DNA of 15,648 nucleotides, taken from assembly GCA_026398575.1 (NCBI GenBank), contig JAPLSP010000186.1:1-15648 (forward strand), in the 5' to 3' direction. The notes below the pieces were generated by a model. It searched no databases, was not told the DNA's origin, and was given only the letters and a program-made list of their open reading frames with translations. Of this stretch, positions 1 through 6,992 are shown in pieces; position 1 is the first letter of the stretch, and each line of letters opens with the position of its first letter. Made by a program: the position numbers and the translations under genes. Origin of the DNA: Candidatus Sumerlaeota bacterium (GTDB taxonomy: Bacteria > Sumerlaeota > Sumerlaeia > JADFCT01).

Positions 1-82
1 GGAGTAAGGTGGCTCGCCGCCTTCTTTTGGGCGGATTCAATGGCCTTGGCGCTAAAAAGAAGGCGGCGAGCCACCTTACTCC
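1..82. repeat. Perfect 28-bp inverted repeat (palindromic intergenic element)
   Basis: Bases 1-28 and 55-82 are exact reverse complements, separated by a 26-base loop (29-54). The arm contains the core GTGGCTCGCCGCCTTC. It lies about 100 bp beyond the stop of the minus-strand heparinase fragment, so as RNA it would form a very stable hairpin that could end or shield that transcript. No U-tract follows on either strand, so it is not a textbook intrinsic terminator. The layout (long perfect arms, short loop, intergenic) resembles REP or MITE-type dispersed repeats. The window edge cuts at base 1, so the element may extend to the left. Confidence 0.8.
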
Positions 83-182
83 AAAAGCTGGCGCCGCTCC
101 TGTCTGCATTAATCTCCCATCCCTTACATGATTATTTGTAGTGCGTATATGCCGTCGTGCTTGAGGATATTAGCGCTGGGTT

Positions 183-1415
183 TCACTTCCAGCTTTCCAA
201 GGGCGTGATCTTCGGCGCAGAGGCCGCCTTGCCCCCAGTCCAGACGGGCGCCAGCAAGACTGCGACCGTCAGGCTTCCCGTGCGATTGGGAAGGCGGATC
301 ATCAGGCGCGAAAAGCCTCTGTTCGAGTGCTCTTCGGGTTTCTCGCGCGTTGGCTCGATGGTGAACTTCGCGCCGGCGGGCGATAAAATCACGGCGCGCA
401 GTTGCTGGTTTCCCCGGCTGAGAGTCGCGGTTTCATTTTGCAGCGCGATTTTCGCATCGGTCGTCATACCCCACGCTACTTCGCAAGGGCTTTTCAGTTC
501 GAATTCATCCTGGATCAGCGCCGCGCCGGCGGCGATTCCCGGAGGACCGGGTTCCACCGCCACGCCGCGCGTGACGCGGCGCGCCAACTCCGAATAGGCC
601 GCGGTCAGGTCAACGATGGCGAATCGCCCCGCGCCGTCGCTTTTGAATTTCGCGATTTCGGCTTTGCCTTTGATGTTCTGGTTTTTGCCATTCAGGAGCG
701 GCACGTTATGACTCTCCGACATCAGCCGGTAATACGTCCAGCGCTTGCCGGTTTCGCCGCTGCTGAAGTAACTGGGCAGATTGTAGTCGTCGCTCCCCAG
801 ATCGTTCGCCCAGCGCTGGCCGAGCGCGTCAAACTCGAACTGCCCCAGATCGAGGTGCCCGTGGTTGACCTGGTTGTATCCGCCTTTGACGGCGAGGAAA
901 ACCGCATTGGGATCGTTCCACGCGCCGTGAAAAACCGCCACCGGCACCGGCCCGTGAAAGAGCTTGTCCAGCGGCAGCGGCAGCGTGGCCTTTTGCGGCG
1001 GGAAATACCAGATAACGTCCCACGGCGTTGCGGCGTCGCCACGCGTGAGCATAGCGCGCTGAGCGTCTGCCAGGTCGAGCTTGTCATAGCGCCGCACCAG
1101 CCAGAAAAGGCAGTCTATGCCTTTGAGACGCGGGTTGCCGCCAACGTCGGCGAAGTTGAAGAGAAATCCCGCCGGTCCGGCGGTCATCAGCGGGAAGTAT
1201 CCAGCCTGCGCCAGCCCTTTGGATTCCGACAATCCGTAATCGGTTCCCAGCGCCGTTTGCAGCGCCGCAAGCGCGAAGCACGTGTAGTGCGTGGCATAAG
1301 ACCAATAGCCCGGCCCTTCGCCCCAGGCGCCGTCAGGCTCGTAGGAGACCAGCGCTTTGGGCAGCGAGAGTACGGCCGCCGGAACGATTTTTTGCGCGTA
1401 TTCCGGATCGGTTTC
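183..1415 (-). pseudogene. Heparinase II/III-like protein, C-terminal fragment
   Basis: This is the C-terminal part of a polysaccharide lyase of the heparinase II/III type (PF07940-like), normally a secreted enzyme that cleaves uronic-acid polysaccharides by beta-elimination. Family-like segments seen are WGEGPGYWSYATHYT, then the beta-sheet segment VNHGHLDLGQFEFDALGQRW followed by LGSDDYNLPSYF, where the His/Asp-rich strand is the hallmark. Homologous sequence starts near DPEYAQKIV (about base 1408). The open frame continues upstream to a start at 1496, but those roughly 25 residues are encoded by the repeat element at 1416-1529 and are not enzyme sequence. The signal peptide and N-terminal helices lie at 2680-3029, and about 100 expected residues between the pieces are absent, including the central conserved Asn/His segment. 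A functional lyase is therefore unlikely. The stop is TGA at 185-183. Confidence 0.8.
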
Positions 1416-1529
1416 GAATGGTGCTAATTTAAGCGCTGTGGCAGGGGCATCTTGCCCATGAAACTCCATGGAACACGGGCAGGATGCCCGTGCCACGTTT
1501 TCCTTCAGGCGCTTAAGTTAGCGCCATTC
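1416..1529. repeat. MITE-like repeat, copy 1 (114 bp, terminal inverted repeats)
   Basis: The left end reads GAATGGTGCTAATTTAAGCG and the right end is the near reverse complement CGCTTAAGTTAGCGCCATTC (18 of 20 positions pair). Inside is a second palindrome, roughly 1437-1496: GTGGCAGGGGCATCTTGCCC pairs with GGGCAGGATGCCCGTGCCAC around a loop holding CTCCATGG. A second copy, nearly identical apart from a few substitutions and one indel, lies at 2362-2476. Both are followed by AGGT(C/T)TGACCC. No clear target-site duplication is visible. The left end abuts heparinase coding sequence, so this end marks one boundary of the foreign segment. No transposase is encoded, so mobilisation would have to be in trans. 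Confidence 0.8.
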
Positions 1530-1576
1530 AGGTCTGACCCCGCCGCTGTTGCCATTTTCGCATTCGCATTTTTGCC

Positions 1577-1609
1577 TTGACAATAGGGGGAACCTAATGA
1601 AAATATATA
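1577..1609 (+). promoter_or_regulatory. Possible sigma70-type promoter of the two-gene cassette
   Basis: A perfect -35 hexamer TTGACA lies at 1577-1582 in an AT-rich stretch upstream of the cassette. The best -10 candidate is TATATA at 1604-1609 (4 of 6 consensus matches), but the spacer is 21 bases, longer than usual, so the pairing is doubtful. The location, after the end of repeat copy 1 and before the first cassette gene, suggests the cassette carries its own promoter. Confidence 0.35.
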
Positions 1610-1626
1610 CCTAAGCTCTTTTGAGA

Positions 1627-1661
1627 GTGCATCGCTTCGCCGATGCGCCTTAAGAGAGGCG
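1627..1661 (+). promoter_or_regulatory. Two hairpins in the cassette leader
   Basis: Between the candidate promoter and the first cassette gene, GTGCATCG (1627-1634) pairs with CGATGCGC (1641-1648) around the loop CTTCGC, with one G-U pair. Overlapping it, CGCCT (1646-1650) pairs with AGGCG (1657-1661) around TAAGAG. The two stems share bases 1646-1648, so they are mutually exclusive, which would allow a switch-like leader. The ribosome binding site at 1678-1684 lies just downstream. No function is demonstrated. Confidence 0.4.
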
Positions 1662-1690
1662 TTATGCGGAGAAACCTAAAGGAGCATATT

Positions 1691-2149
1691 ATGAGCAAAG
1701 CTACCCCCGACTTGATGGGGTTCATTCGGGCAAAGGCGCGCAGCAGAGCGAAAGTCGAACCCGAGGTTGATTGGGAAGTCAGAAAGAATAATTGGCTAAG
1801 GCAGATTGCGCAATTGTACTCGCTCATGCGAAAATGGCTGGCGCCGCTGGAAAAGGAGGGCAGTGTGCGCTACCTAACTGCCAATATCCCCTTGCAAGAG
1901 GATTATATAGGCGCATACGAGGCTGAAGTGCTTACAGTCCTCATCGCAAAACAGAGAGTTGCTTTCTACCCAAAGGGGACCCTGATCGTTGGCGCCGATG
2001 GCAGGATAGATATACGAGGCCCCAAAGGTGTCCGAACAGTCGTCCACAGCGATGACAAATGGCAGCTTGTCGAAAGAAGCCCCAACCTCAAGCTCATTCC
2101 TTTTAATCAGGACTCATTTCGGGATTTGCTTAGCGAGGTCATGCTATGA
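1691..2149 (+). CDS. Uncharacterised 152-residue protein, first gene of the repeat-flanked cassette
   Basis: I do not recognise a characterised family. The start at 1691 is chosen because AAAGGAG (1678-1684) sits 6 bases upstream; an in-frame ATG at 1643 would add 16 basic residues and has no comparable site. The product has no signal peptide or membrane segment, so it is probably cytoplasmic. Its N-terminal half is basic and helical, with a WLRQIAQLYSLMRKWL stretch. The C-terminal half looks beta-rich: FYPKGTLIVGADGRIDIRGP, then a WQLVERSP strand and a closing helix FRDLLSEVML. The TGA stop overlaps the start of the next gene (ATGA), implying co-translation. Base composition is visibly more AT-rich than the flanking enzyme genes, consistent with acquisition. 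A toxin-antitoxin, defence or gene-cassette role is possible by context only. Confidence 0.75.
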   Translation: MSKATPDLMGFIRAKARSRAKVEPEVDWEVRKNNWLRQIAQLYSLMRKWLAPLEKEGSVRYLTANIPLQEDYIGAYEAEVLTVLIAKQRVAFYPKGTLIVGADGRIDIRGPKGVRTVVHSDDKWQLVERSPNLKLIPFNQDSFRDLLSEVML

Positions 2150-2373
2150 AGACCAGAAACTCCATCAATCCAGACCAGGTTACCGTGGATGATGTTTGGG
2201 AGCATTATCAGTTTAGCCGGGACAGTATTGCACAGACTGCTGATCGCACGATGCAAGCTATAGTTACAGGAAGCGCCATTCCTGACTCGCGATTCATCGC
2301 AATGAGCCGCGAAGAAGTAGACGAGTTTTTTGAAGCGAAATTGAATGAGACAGATAACCAGGCATGTCCCTAA
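2146..2373 (+). CDS. Uncharacterised 75-residue protein, second gene of the cassette
   Basis: This is a small acidic protein overlapping the preceding gene by ATGA, with GAGG (2135-2138) seven bases upstream of its ATG, a typical translationally coupled pair. It has no signal peptide or transmembrane segment. It appears helical, with the motif VWEHYQFSRDSIAQTADRT followed by SRFIAMSREEVDEFFEAKL. The C-terminal residues and the TAA stop (2371-2373) run into the left end of repeat copy 2, so the natural C terminus may have been altered. Its size, charge and coupling to a basic partner resemble an antitoxin or small binding partner, but no family was recognised, so that is speculation. Confidence 0.65.
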   Translation: MKTRNSINPDQVTVDDVWEHYQFSRDSIAQTADRTMQAIVTGSAIPDSRFIAMSREEVDEFFEAKLNETDNQACP

Positions 2374-2476
2374 CTTAAGCGCTGTGGCAGGGGCAATCTT
2401 GCCCATGAAACTCCATGGAACACGTGCAGGATGCCCGTGCCACGTTTGCCTTCAGGCGCTTAAGTTAGCGCCATTC
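2362..2476. repeat. MITE-like repeat, copy 2 (about 115 bp)
   Basis: This is a direct-orientation copy of the element at 1416-1529, with the same internal palindrome (GTGGCAGGGGCAATCTTGCC pairing with the region ending GATGCCCGTGCCAC) and the same right terminus CGCTTAAGTTAGCGCCATTC. The left terminus is degenerate: GCATGTCCCTAACTTAAGCG matches copy 1's end only in part. It therefore probably decayed, or the cassette joined there. It is followed by AGGTTTGACCC, which matches the flank of copy 1. Direct repeats on both sides of the cassette would allow its loss by homologous recombination, or its capture as a composite unit. Confidence 0.75.
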
Positions 2477-2544
2477 AGGTTTGACCCAGCCCGGTAATAG
2501 CCTCAGAAAAGTGTGAAAAATATTGGAAGGGAAAGGATTCAAAA

Positions 2545-2670
2545 ATGAAAAAACATTTCAGAACTCCGATACTTGTGATGGCGGCTTTCCTTTGTTCCCT
2601 CTGTGCCTATACTCTTGAGACACCCTTCCTGAAAAAATTAGACTCTAACAGGAAGGAGAAAAAAACATGA
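2545..2670 (+). CDS. Small secreted or membrane peptide ORF (41 residues), probably a displaced fragment
   Basis: The ORF reads MKKHFRTPILVMAAFLCSLC, then about 21 more residues ending in KEKKT and TGA. The N terminus has the layout of a signal peptide: Lys-Lys-His, then a hydrophobic stretch of about 14 residues, then possible cleavage near Ala-Tyr-Thr. A purine-rich site (GGGAAAGG, 2529-2536) precedes the ATG. Its stop overlaps a second ATG at 2667 that has its own strong site AGGAAGGAG (2650-2658), but the frame starting there only reads antisense through the heparinase fragment. This looks like the start of a foreign operon, cut off where heparinase sequence begins near 2680. It may be a real small protein or just a remnant. 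Confidence 0.4.
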   Translation: MKKHFRTPILVMAAFLCSLCAYTLETPFLKKLDSNRKEKKT

Positions 2671-3029
2671 GTTCCAGTAGCGCCGTCGTTCCTCCAGGCC
2701 AGCGCCAGCGCATAAACGCGATCCAGACAGTCGCGGCTGACTTGCAGAAGCCGCGGGCCGATCTTCTCGTACTTGAGCGGCGGCTTCCTCATAGCCTTAT
2801 CCGCTCTGCCGACCACGTCCTTGACGCATTTTTTCAGCAGCTCATCCTTCTGCATGAGCGCCTTGATTTCTTCGAGGTTTTTATCTTTAAGGAGCAAGCG
2901 CGGATGCTGCTTATCGAGCGTCGAGAGGACGGTTTCCGGTTTTGGAACCTCCGCCGCGGAAACGGAAGCGCAGGCCCATCCTGCCAGCAGGAGGATGGAA
3001 AGGAATTTCAGAAAAAAAGCACGGAGCAT
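2607..3029 (-). pseudogene. Heparinase II/III-like protein, N-terminal fragment
   Basis: This is the first ~117 residues of the enzyme whose C-terminal part lies at 183-1415. It begins with a signal peptide (residues 1-26: FFLKFLSILLLAGWACASVSA), then the typical opening HPRLLLKDKNLEEIKALM and the helical segment GPRLLQVSRDCLDRVYALAL ending AWRNDG. The start at 3029 is supported by GAGGAG eight to nine bases upstream. Homology stops near base 2680; the last ~23 residues of the open frame read through foreign sequence. In related proteins about 100 residues, including a conserved central Asn/His segment, would separate this piece from the C-terminal one. Those residues are not found anywhere in the window, so the gene was replaced in part and not merely split. 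The exported stub probably has no lyase activity. Confidence 0.75.
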
Positions 3030-3056
3030 GAAATCGTTCTCCTCAGGCTGGATTAG

Positions 3057-3127
3057 GTCAGACCGGTCGGACGCCCTAGGCCGTCGGACGCGTCAGACCC
3101 GTCGGACGCATCGGACGGGGCGGATCA
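3057..3127. repeat. Degenerate 9-bp tandem array (GTCGGACGC type)
   Basis: Successive 9-base units are GTCAGACCG, GTCGGACGC, an 8-base variant (CCTAGGCC), GTCGGACGC, GTCAGACCC, GTCGGACGC, ATCGGACGG and GGCGGATCA. The array fills the gap between the GH50-like gene's stop and the heparinase start on the minus strand. The same 9-base period and GGAC/GTCC core recur at 5981-6016 and 13610-13682. Confidence 0.75.
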
Positions 3128-3153
3128 GCCAAATAACCGCAACGCCAATTCTG

Positions 3154-6100
3154 TCACTGTGCAAACGCCGCCCGTCCCCATCCGCTGCGGTCGCCGGAGT
3201 TGCGGGCGCTGCCGTTCCACATCAATTGCCGCAGCCGCGCCTTGCCATCCGCCGAATCATCCACGCCGAGATCGAACAGGATTTCCTGCCCCGCCTTTGG
3301 AGCGAAGCCCAGCGCTTTGAAGGGGAGCGCCACTTCGAGCGTATATCCTTTGCCGTCCACATTCGGGATCGCGATCATGTCACAAACCGGCTGTTCCGGC
3401 GCTTTGGCAAAGAACCATTGGCATTTTCCATCCGCTTTGCCTGCGCTCAACAGAATCTGCCGGTCGGTGAAAAGCAACGGCCCGCTCTGATCCAGTTTCT
3501 CAAATCCGATGAAGAGTTCGAGCCCATCCGCGCTCCAGATCATGTCGCCTTTCTGATCGTTCTTCATCGGCGTTGGGTCCTGCACGTTGGCCAGCAGATA
3601 AAGGTTTGTGTCATCCCAGCACAGTTTGAAACTCGCTTCCACGCCGCCGGCGTCGCTGCCCTGAACCAGCCGGTCGCTCGAAATCGTTTCGGCGGGCGTG
3701 CCCGGCCAGTTTTGGGCCAATCCGTTGATCTTGATCGCGCCCGTGGCCCGCCCGATCTTCGCTACTTTCCGGCCCGTGCCCTTGGCGGCAAAGCGCGGAT
3801 CATCATAAGTGAACGGCGCCCGCTGGCTGAAGAAGACATCGTAAATTCCGTAATTGGTTTTCATCATCTCAGCCAGCATCTCTTTCCACGGACGATCCGT
3901 CACGGACAGCAGGCCGGTGTTGCCGTTTTCGCCGCTGAATTTTTCAAACCAGCGGCCCGTCATGGCCTGATCCTCGAACGTGAACCACTCGATCCCGACG
4001 ACGAACCCGAGCGAGGCGGCCTGCTCGACGTAGTTGCGATAGCCCAGCCCGCGCTCAACCTGGCTGGCGACGTCTTTTCCGCCGCCGGGCAGGCCGCTGT
4101 CTTTGGGGCTGTTGTAATAGAATTCGCTCAAGAACATGGGCCGCCCGCCCGTCCATCCATAGATGCGTTTCAGGAAGTCTTTGTCGAGCCCGTAGGTGTA
4201 GTAGTTGAACGAGATGACATCCATGTATTTGCCGCTGATGCGGCACAGTTGCTCATTGTTGATGGTTCCGGACTGGAAGCGATTGCCGATCAGTATATGG
4301 TTCTTGTCATATTTGCGGAACGTCTCGCAGATGAGTTTGAAATAGGCGTCAAGAAAGAGCCCGGTGAATTCCTGCATATCCTCGAAAGCCGGCTTGGTCT
4401 TGACAGCCAAGCCGCTGCTGGCGACGGCTTCGAAGGAAGCCATCGAAGCTTCCCACGCCTTGTTGAAGGCTTCGATGGTCTTATATTTTTCCTGAAGCAT
4501 CTGCGCCAGCCGCTGCTTGCAGGCGTATTTGCCGTTGAGGGTCGGGATCGCGCGCGGGATGTCTTCATAGAGCGGCTCGTTGGCCAGGAAATAGCCGATG
4601 ATGAGGGGATCGTCCGCCCCTGCGGCGACCCTGGTCGAAAAACTCTTTTCGCACTGCGCGCGGATTTTCTCATCAAAGGGATCGAACGTTCCCGTGATTC
4701 CCGGAAGCGGCGGGAAGCCTTCCCATTGGCTCAGCGGCAGGTGCGAAACGCTGGGGAATTGCGCGGCGCGGCGGGCCGTGGCGTCTCCCCCGCCGAATGC
4801 GCCGCCGGAATTGAAGCCCCATTTGCGCAGGCGTTCGATCATGCGGGCGCCATATTCCGTGGCAGTATAGGGTTTGCCGTATTTGCGGATCAGATTGGCC
4901 AGATGAAACGAGACCACGTCGCGCCCACTCTCCGGGCGATACGCTGTCTTGAAGTCTCCCTCATACGGAGGCAGCCATTCATAAACGCGCTCGCGCCCTT
5001 TGACGGTGGTGAAATCATCGCTCGGCTGAAGCCCGCAGACGCCGATATGAAAGAAGGCATTGCCTTCCGGGTCCACCAGAATCCAGCGCTCGCCGTGCTT
5101 TTCGACGTGGAAGAAACCGGTCTGCTTCAGCCCCAGCTTTTCCTTGCTTCCGGGCAGGCCGCCGTAGGTGTCCCTTTGTGGGGGCGTCAATCCGGCGTAG
5201 TATTGCTTTTCCGCTTCAACGTCCTTCATCAATTCCTCTTCGGATTTCACTTTCGCTGGGAAATCCTTCTGGGCGTTCTGGCCGAACTTATCCACCAAGA
5301 GTTTGCGCGCGGCTGAAGCCGCGTCCCCGGCGCCGCTCGCTGTCGTGCCGCCGCCTGTGCCTTGCGCGATCTTGACAGGGAAAGTATCCTCATCGGGGTT
5401 ATAAGGAATCTGGAAATACCATCCGAAAACTTTCCATCCCCATTCGCGGTTGTCCTGCAATTGCTGGAAGCTGCCGGAGGGCAATTTGAAGCTCAGCGCC
5501 GCGCCTTCGAAATTTTTGATCATGAAGGTTTCCGCTGTTTCCTGATAGAGGAACGCCTTGGCGGGTTTTTCGGCGGGGAACGGCGTCTCGGGGCTTGCGC
5601 CCGCTTTCCAAGCGCCGCCGTTTGCATAGCTGAAATCAATCAGCATGCTCATACGGATTGTTTTATAGTCCTGGGTGATGCCGGAGGCTTTCACCGTGAT
5701 GACGCCATCGCTTGGCGAAAGCTTAAGATCAATGGCGGCGCCGGCATCGAACTTGAGGACTGCCGCATTTCCCGTGATGTTTTTTTCAATGAGTTTGCGA
5801 ATCTGATCGTATCGCGCGCCTACCAGAACCGGATATTCGAGGGTTAATTGCGCCATGCTTCCGGCCTCAATCGCGATACCCTCATTGACGAACTTGAGCG
5901 ACAGCTTACCCGCTGGAACCGCCGCTTTCACCGCCGCCGCTCCAGCTCCCGCCGCCGGCCCTTTCGCCGCCGCGACATTCTTGGCGTCCTTTGCGTCCCT
6001 TACGTCCCTTCCGTCCTTCGCGGCCGCCTCCCCTGCCGCTCCCGTGATAACACTAAAAGTATAATATCCCTCGCCCGCGCCTGACTGCGGCATTTGGGTT

Positions 6101-6690
6101 GACGTCATATAGCCGAAGGAATTGCCGTTCCACTTCCGGTTGTCCTGCATTTGCTGCCAGCCATAGGGCATCGAGAGGGTAAACTCCGCGCCCTTCGGGC
6201 AGACGATCTTCACAGGCTTGGGCTCGCCCTTGAAAACAAACTGCTCGCCTTCGCATTTGGCCGGGAACGGCTTGAGGCCGCCACCTTCCATCTCCCATTT
6301 GCCGCCGTCCTTGAACACAATCGGAACGGCCATTTCCATGCGGAATTCCTTGGCCTCCGCCGGGAGGCTGGTAAAATGCAGCGTGATGGCCGAGCCATCC
6401 ATCGTGGCCTCCATCTGCGCGCCATTGCTGTATCGCATCTTCGCCGTCTTGCCCTCCATCTGCGCCGGCGCCGGCTTGATCTGCTTTTGCGCCGCATCGA
6501 GAAGGATGGGATATTCCAGGATGAACTGGCCGTCAGACGGAGTCGCAATGCAGACTCCGCGTTCGCCGAACGATACTTTCGCTCCACCAGATTGCGGATC
6601 GGCGGCGCGCGACGTGCCTGTCTGCATCATGCTCACTGCGGTTGCGGCCAGCGTCCAGATAAGAACTAATGCGCTTGAAGTTTTTGACAT
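3154..6690 (-). CDS. Secreted agarase-like glycoside hydrolase (GH50/clan GH-A type) with CBM9-like domain, 1178 residues
   Basis: Likely a secreted endo- or exo-hydrolase of a marine-type or sulfated polysaccharide. The start at 6690 is chosen over upstream in-frame positions because it opens a clear signal peptide (MSKTSSALVLIWTLAATAVS, then SRAADP) and has GGAG eight bases upstream. Domains: two similar beta-sandwich repeats (about residues 33-218 and 258-440; each ends with a QQMQDNRKW or QQLQDNREW motif), linkers, a catalytic barrel (about 520-960) opening with WILVDPEGNAFF, and a C-terminal CBM9-like sugar-binding domain (about 975-1178, with LCWDDTNLYLLANVQD). Predicted acid/base is Glu705 in FLANEPLYED and predicted nucleophile Glu856 in MFLSEFYY, 151 residues apart as expected for clan GH-A. 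The first linker (residues 225-237) is encoded by a 9-base repeat. Family is assigned by motif memory; the substrate (agar or another galactan) is an inference. Confidence 0.8.
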   Translation of the reverse strand: MSKTSSALVLIWTLAATAVSMMQTGTSRAADPQSGGAKVSFGERGVCIATPSDGQFILEYPILLDAAQKQIKPAPAQMEGKTAKMRYSNGAQMEATMDGSAITLHFTSLPAEAKEFRMEMAVPIVFKDGGKWEMEGGGLKPFPAKCEGEQFVFKGEPKPVKIVCPKGAEFTLSMPYGWQQMQDNRKWNGNSFGYMTSTQMPQSGAGEGYYTFSVITGAAGEAAAKDGRDVRDAKDAKNVAAAKGPAAGAGAAAVKAAVPAGKLSLKFVNEGIAIEAGSMAQLTLEYPVLVGARYDQIRKLIEKNITGNAAVLKFDAGAAIDLKLSPSDGVITVKASGITQDYKTIRMSMLIDFSYANGGAWKAGASPETPFPAEKPAKAFLYQETAETFMIKNFEGAALSFKLPSGSFQQLQDNREWGWKVFGWYFQIPYNPDEDTFPVKIAQGTGGGTTASGAGDAASAARKLLVDKFGQNAQKDFPAKVKSEEELMKDVEAEKQYYAGLTPPQRDTYGGLPGSKEKLGLKQTGFFHVEKHGERWILVDPEGNAFFHIGVCGLQPSDDFTTVKGRERVYEWLPPYEGDFKTAYRPESGRDVVSFHLANLIRKYGKPYTATEYGARMIERLRKWGFNSGGAFGGGDATARRAAQFPSVSHLPLSQWEGFPPLPGITGTFDPFDEKIRAQCEKSFSTRVAAGADDPLIIGYFLANEPLYEDIPRAIPTLNGKYACKQRLAQMLQEKYKTIEAFNKAWEASMASFEAVASSGLAVKTKPAFEDMQEFTGLFLDAYFKLICETFRKYDKNHILIGNRFQSGTINNEQLCRISGKYMDVISFNYYTYGLDKDFLKRIYGWTGGRPMFLSEFYYNSPKDSGLPGGGKDVASQVERGLGYRNYVEQAASLGFVVGIEWFTFEDQAMTGRWFEKFSGENGNTGLLSVTDRPWKEMLAEMMKTNYGIYDVFFSQRAPFTYDDPRFAAKGTGRKVAKIGRATGAIKINGLAQNWPGTPAETISSDRLVQGSDAGGVEASFKLCWDDTNLYLLANVQDPTPMKNDQKGDMIWSADGLELFIGFEKLDQSGPLLFTDRQILLSAGKADGKCQWFFAKAPEQPVCDMIAIPNVDGKGYTLEVALPFKALGFAPKAGQEILFDLGVDDSADGKARLRQLMWNGSARNSGDRSGWGRAAFAQ
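5981..6016. repeat. Degenerate 9-bp array inside the GH50-like gene
   Basis: Four consecutive 9-base units end in CGTCC (TTGGCGTCC, TTTGCGTCC, CTTACGTCC, CTTCCGTCC). Read on the coding strand they give a charged linker with the core RDVRDAKDAK between the two beta-sandwich repeats. A 9-base period preserves the reading frame, so the array could expand or invade without frameshift. Confidence 0.7.
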
Positions 6691-6992
6691 GAAGGATTCT
6701 CCGGAAAGTTTTAATGACTGCTCATGATGAAAAGGCAGACCCGCGCTCCAAACACGATGCGCCGCATCATTCAAAAGCTTCGGGGATGCTAATGGGCGCG
6801 GTTTCGCGCAGTCCATGTTTTTTTGCGGCGCGGACTTTTGCCTGCGCGGATTTTACTTTGACAGCCCCGCGCGGAATAGCGCATATTGATTCCCAGCGAA
6901 CTATATATCTCAGCCCTCGCCAGCAATAGAAATCATCTCACATATTCCTTGCGCGCATCGAAGAATCACAGCAGGGAAGGAAGCGGCGTACC
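6691..6992. promoter_or_regulatory. Divergent intergenic region with a promoter for the Hsp70-kinase gene
   Basis: This 302-base gap separates the minus-strand GH50-like gene from the plus-strand fusion gene. On the plus strand a perfect TTGACA lies at 6858-6863 and CATATT (4 of 6) at 6882-6887, with an 18-base spacer, which would start transcription near 6895 and give a leader of about 98 bases. The translation start at 6993 is preceded by GGAAGGAAG (6975-6983). No convincing promoter was seen for the minus-strand gene beyond its GGAG site. No ORF of note lies here. Confidence 0.5.

Noticed and set aside
1430..1496. Genuine N terminus of the 437-residue heparinase frame
   Set aside because: The first ~25 residues are translated from the repeat at 1416-1529, which has a second copy in noncoding DNA at 2362-2476.
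1627..1669. Integron attC site for the two-gene cassette
   Set aside because: An AGGCGTTATGC-like core is present, but the GTTRRRY consensus is not met, the site is before and not after the genes, and no paired simple sites or integrase are visible.
2667..3056. 129-codon plus-strand frame with a strong ribosome site
   Set aside because: The ribosome site belongs to the foreign fragment; the frame itself runs antisense through the heparinase N-terminal piece, whose sense frame has clear homology and a signal peptide.
2773..5316. 847-codon plus-strand open frame
   Set aside because: It is antisense to the GH50-like and heparinase genes, with Arg/Pro/Ala-rich low-complexity translation, typical of a shadow frame in GC-rich DNA.
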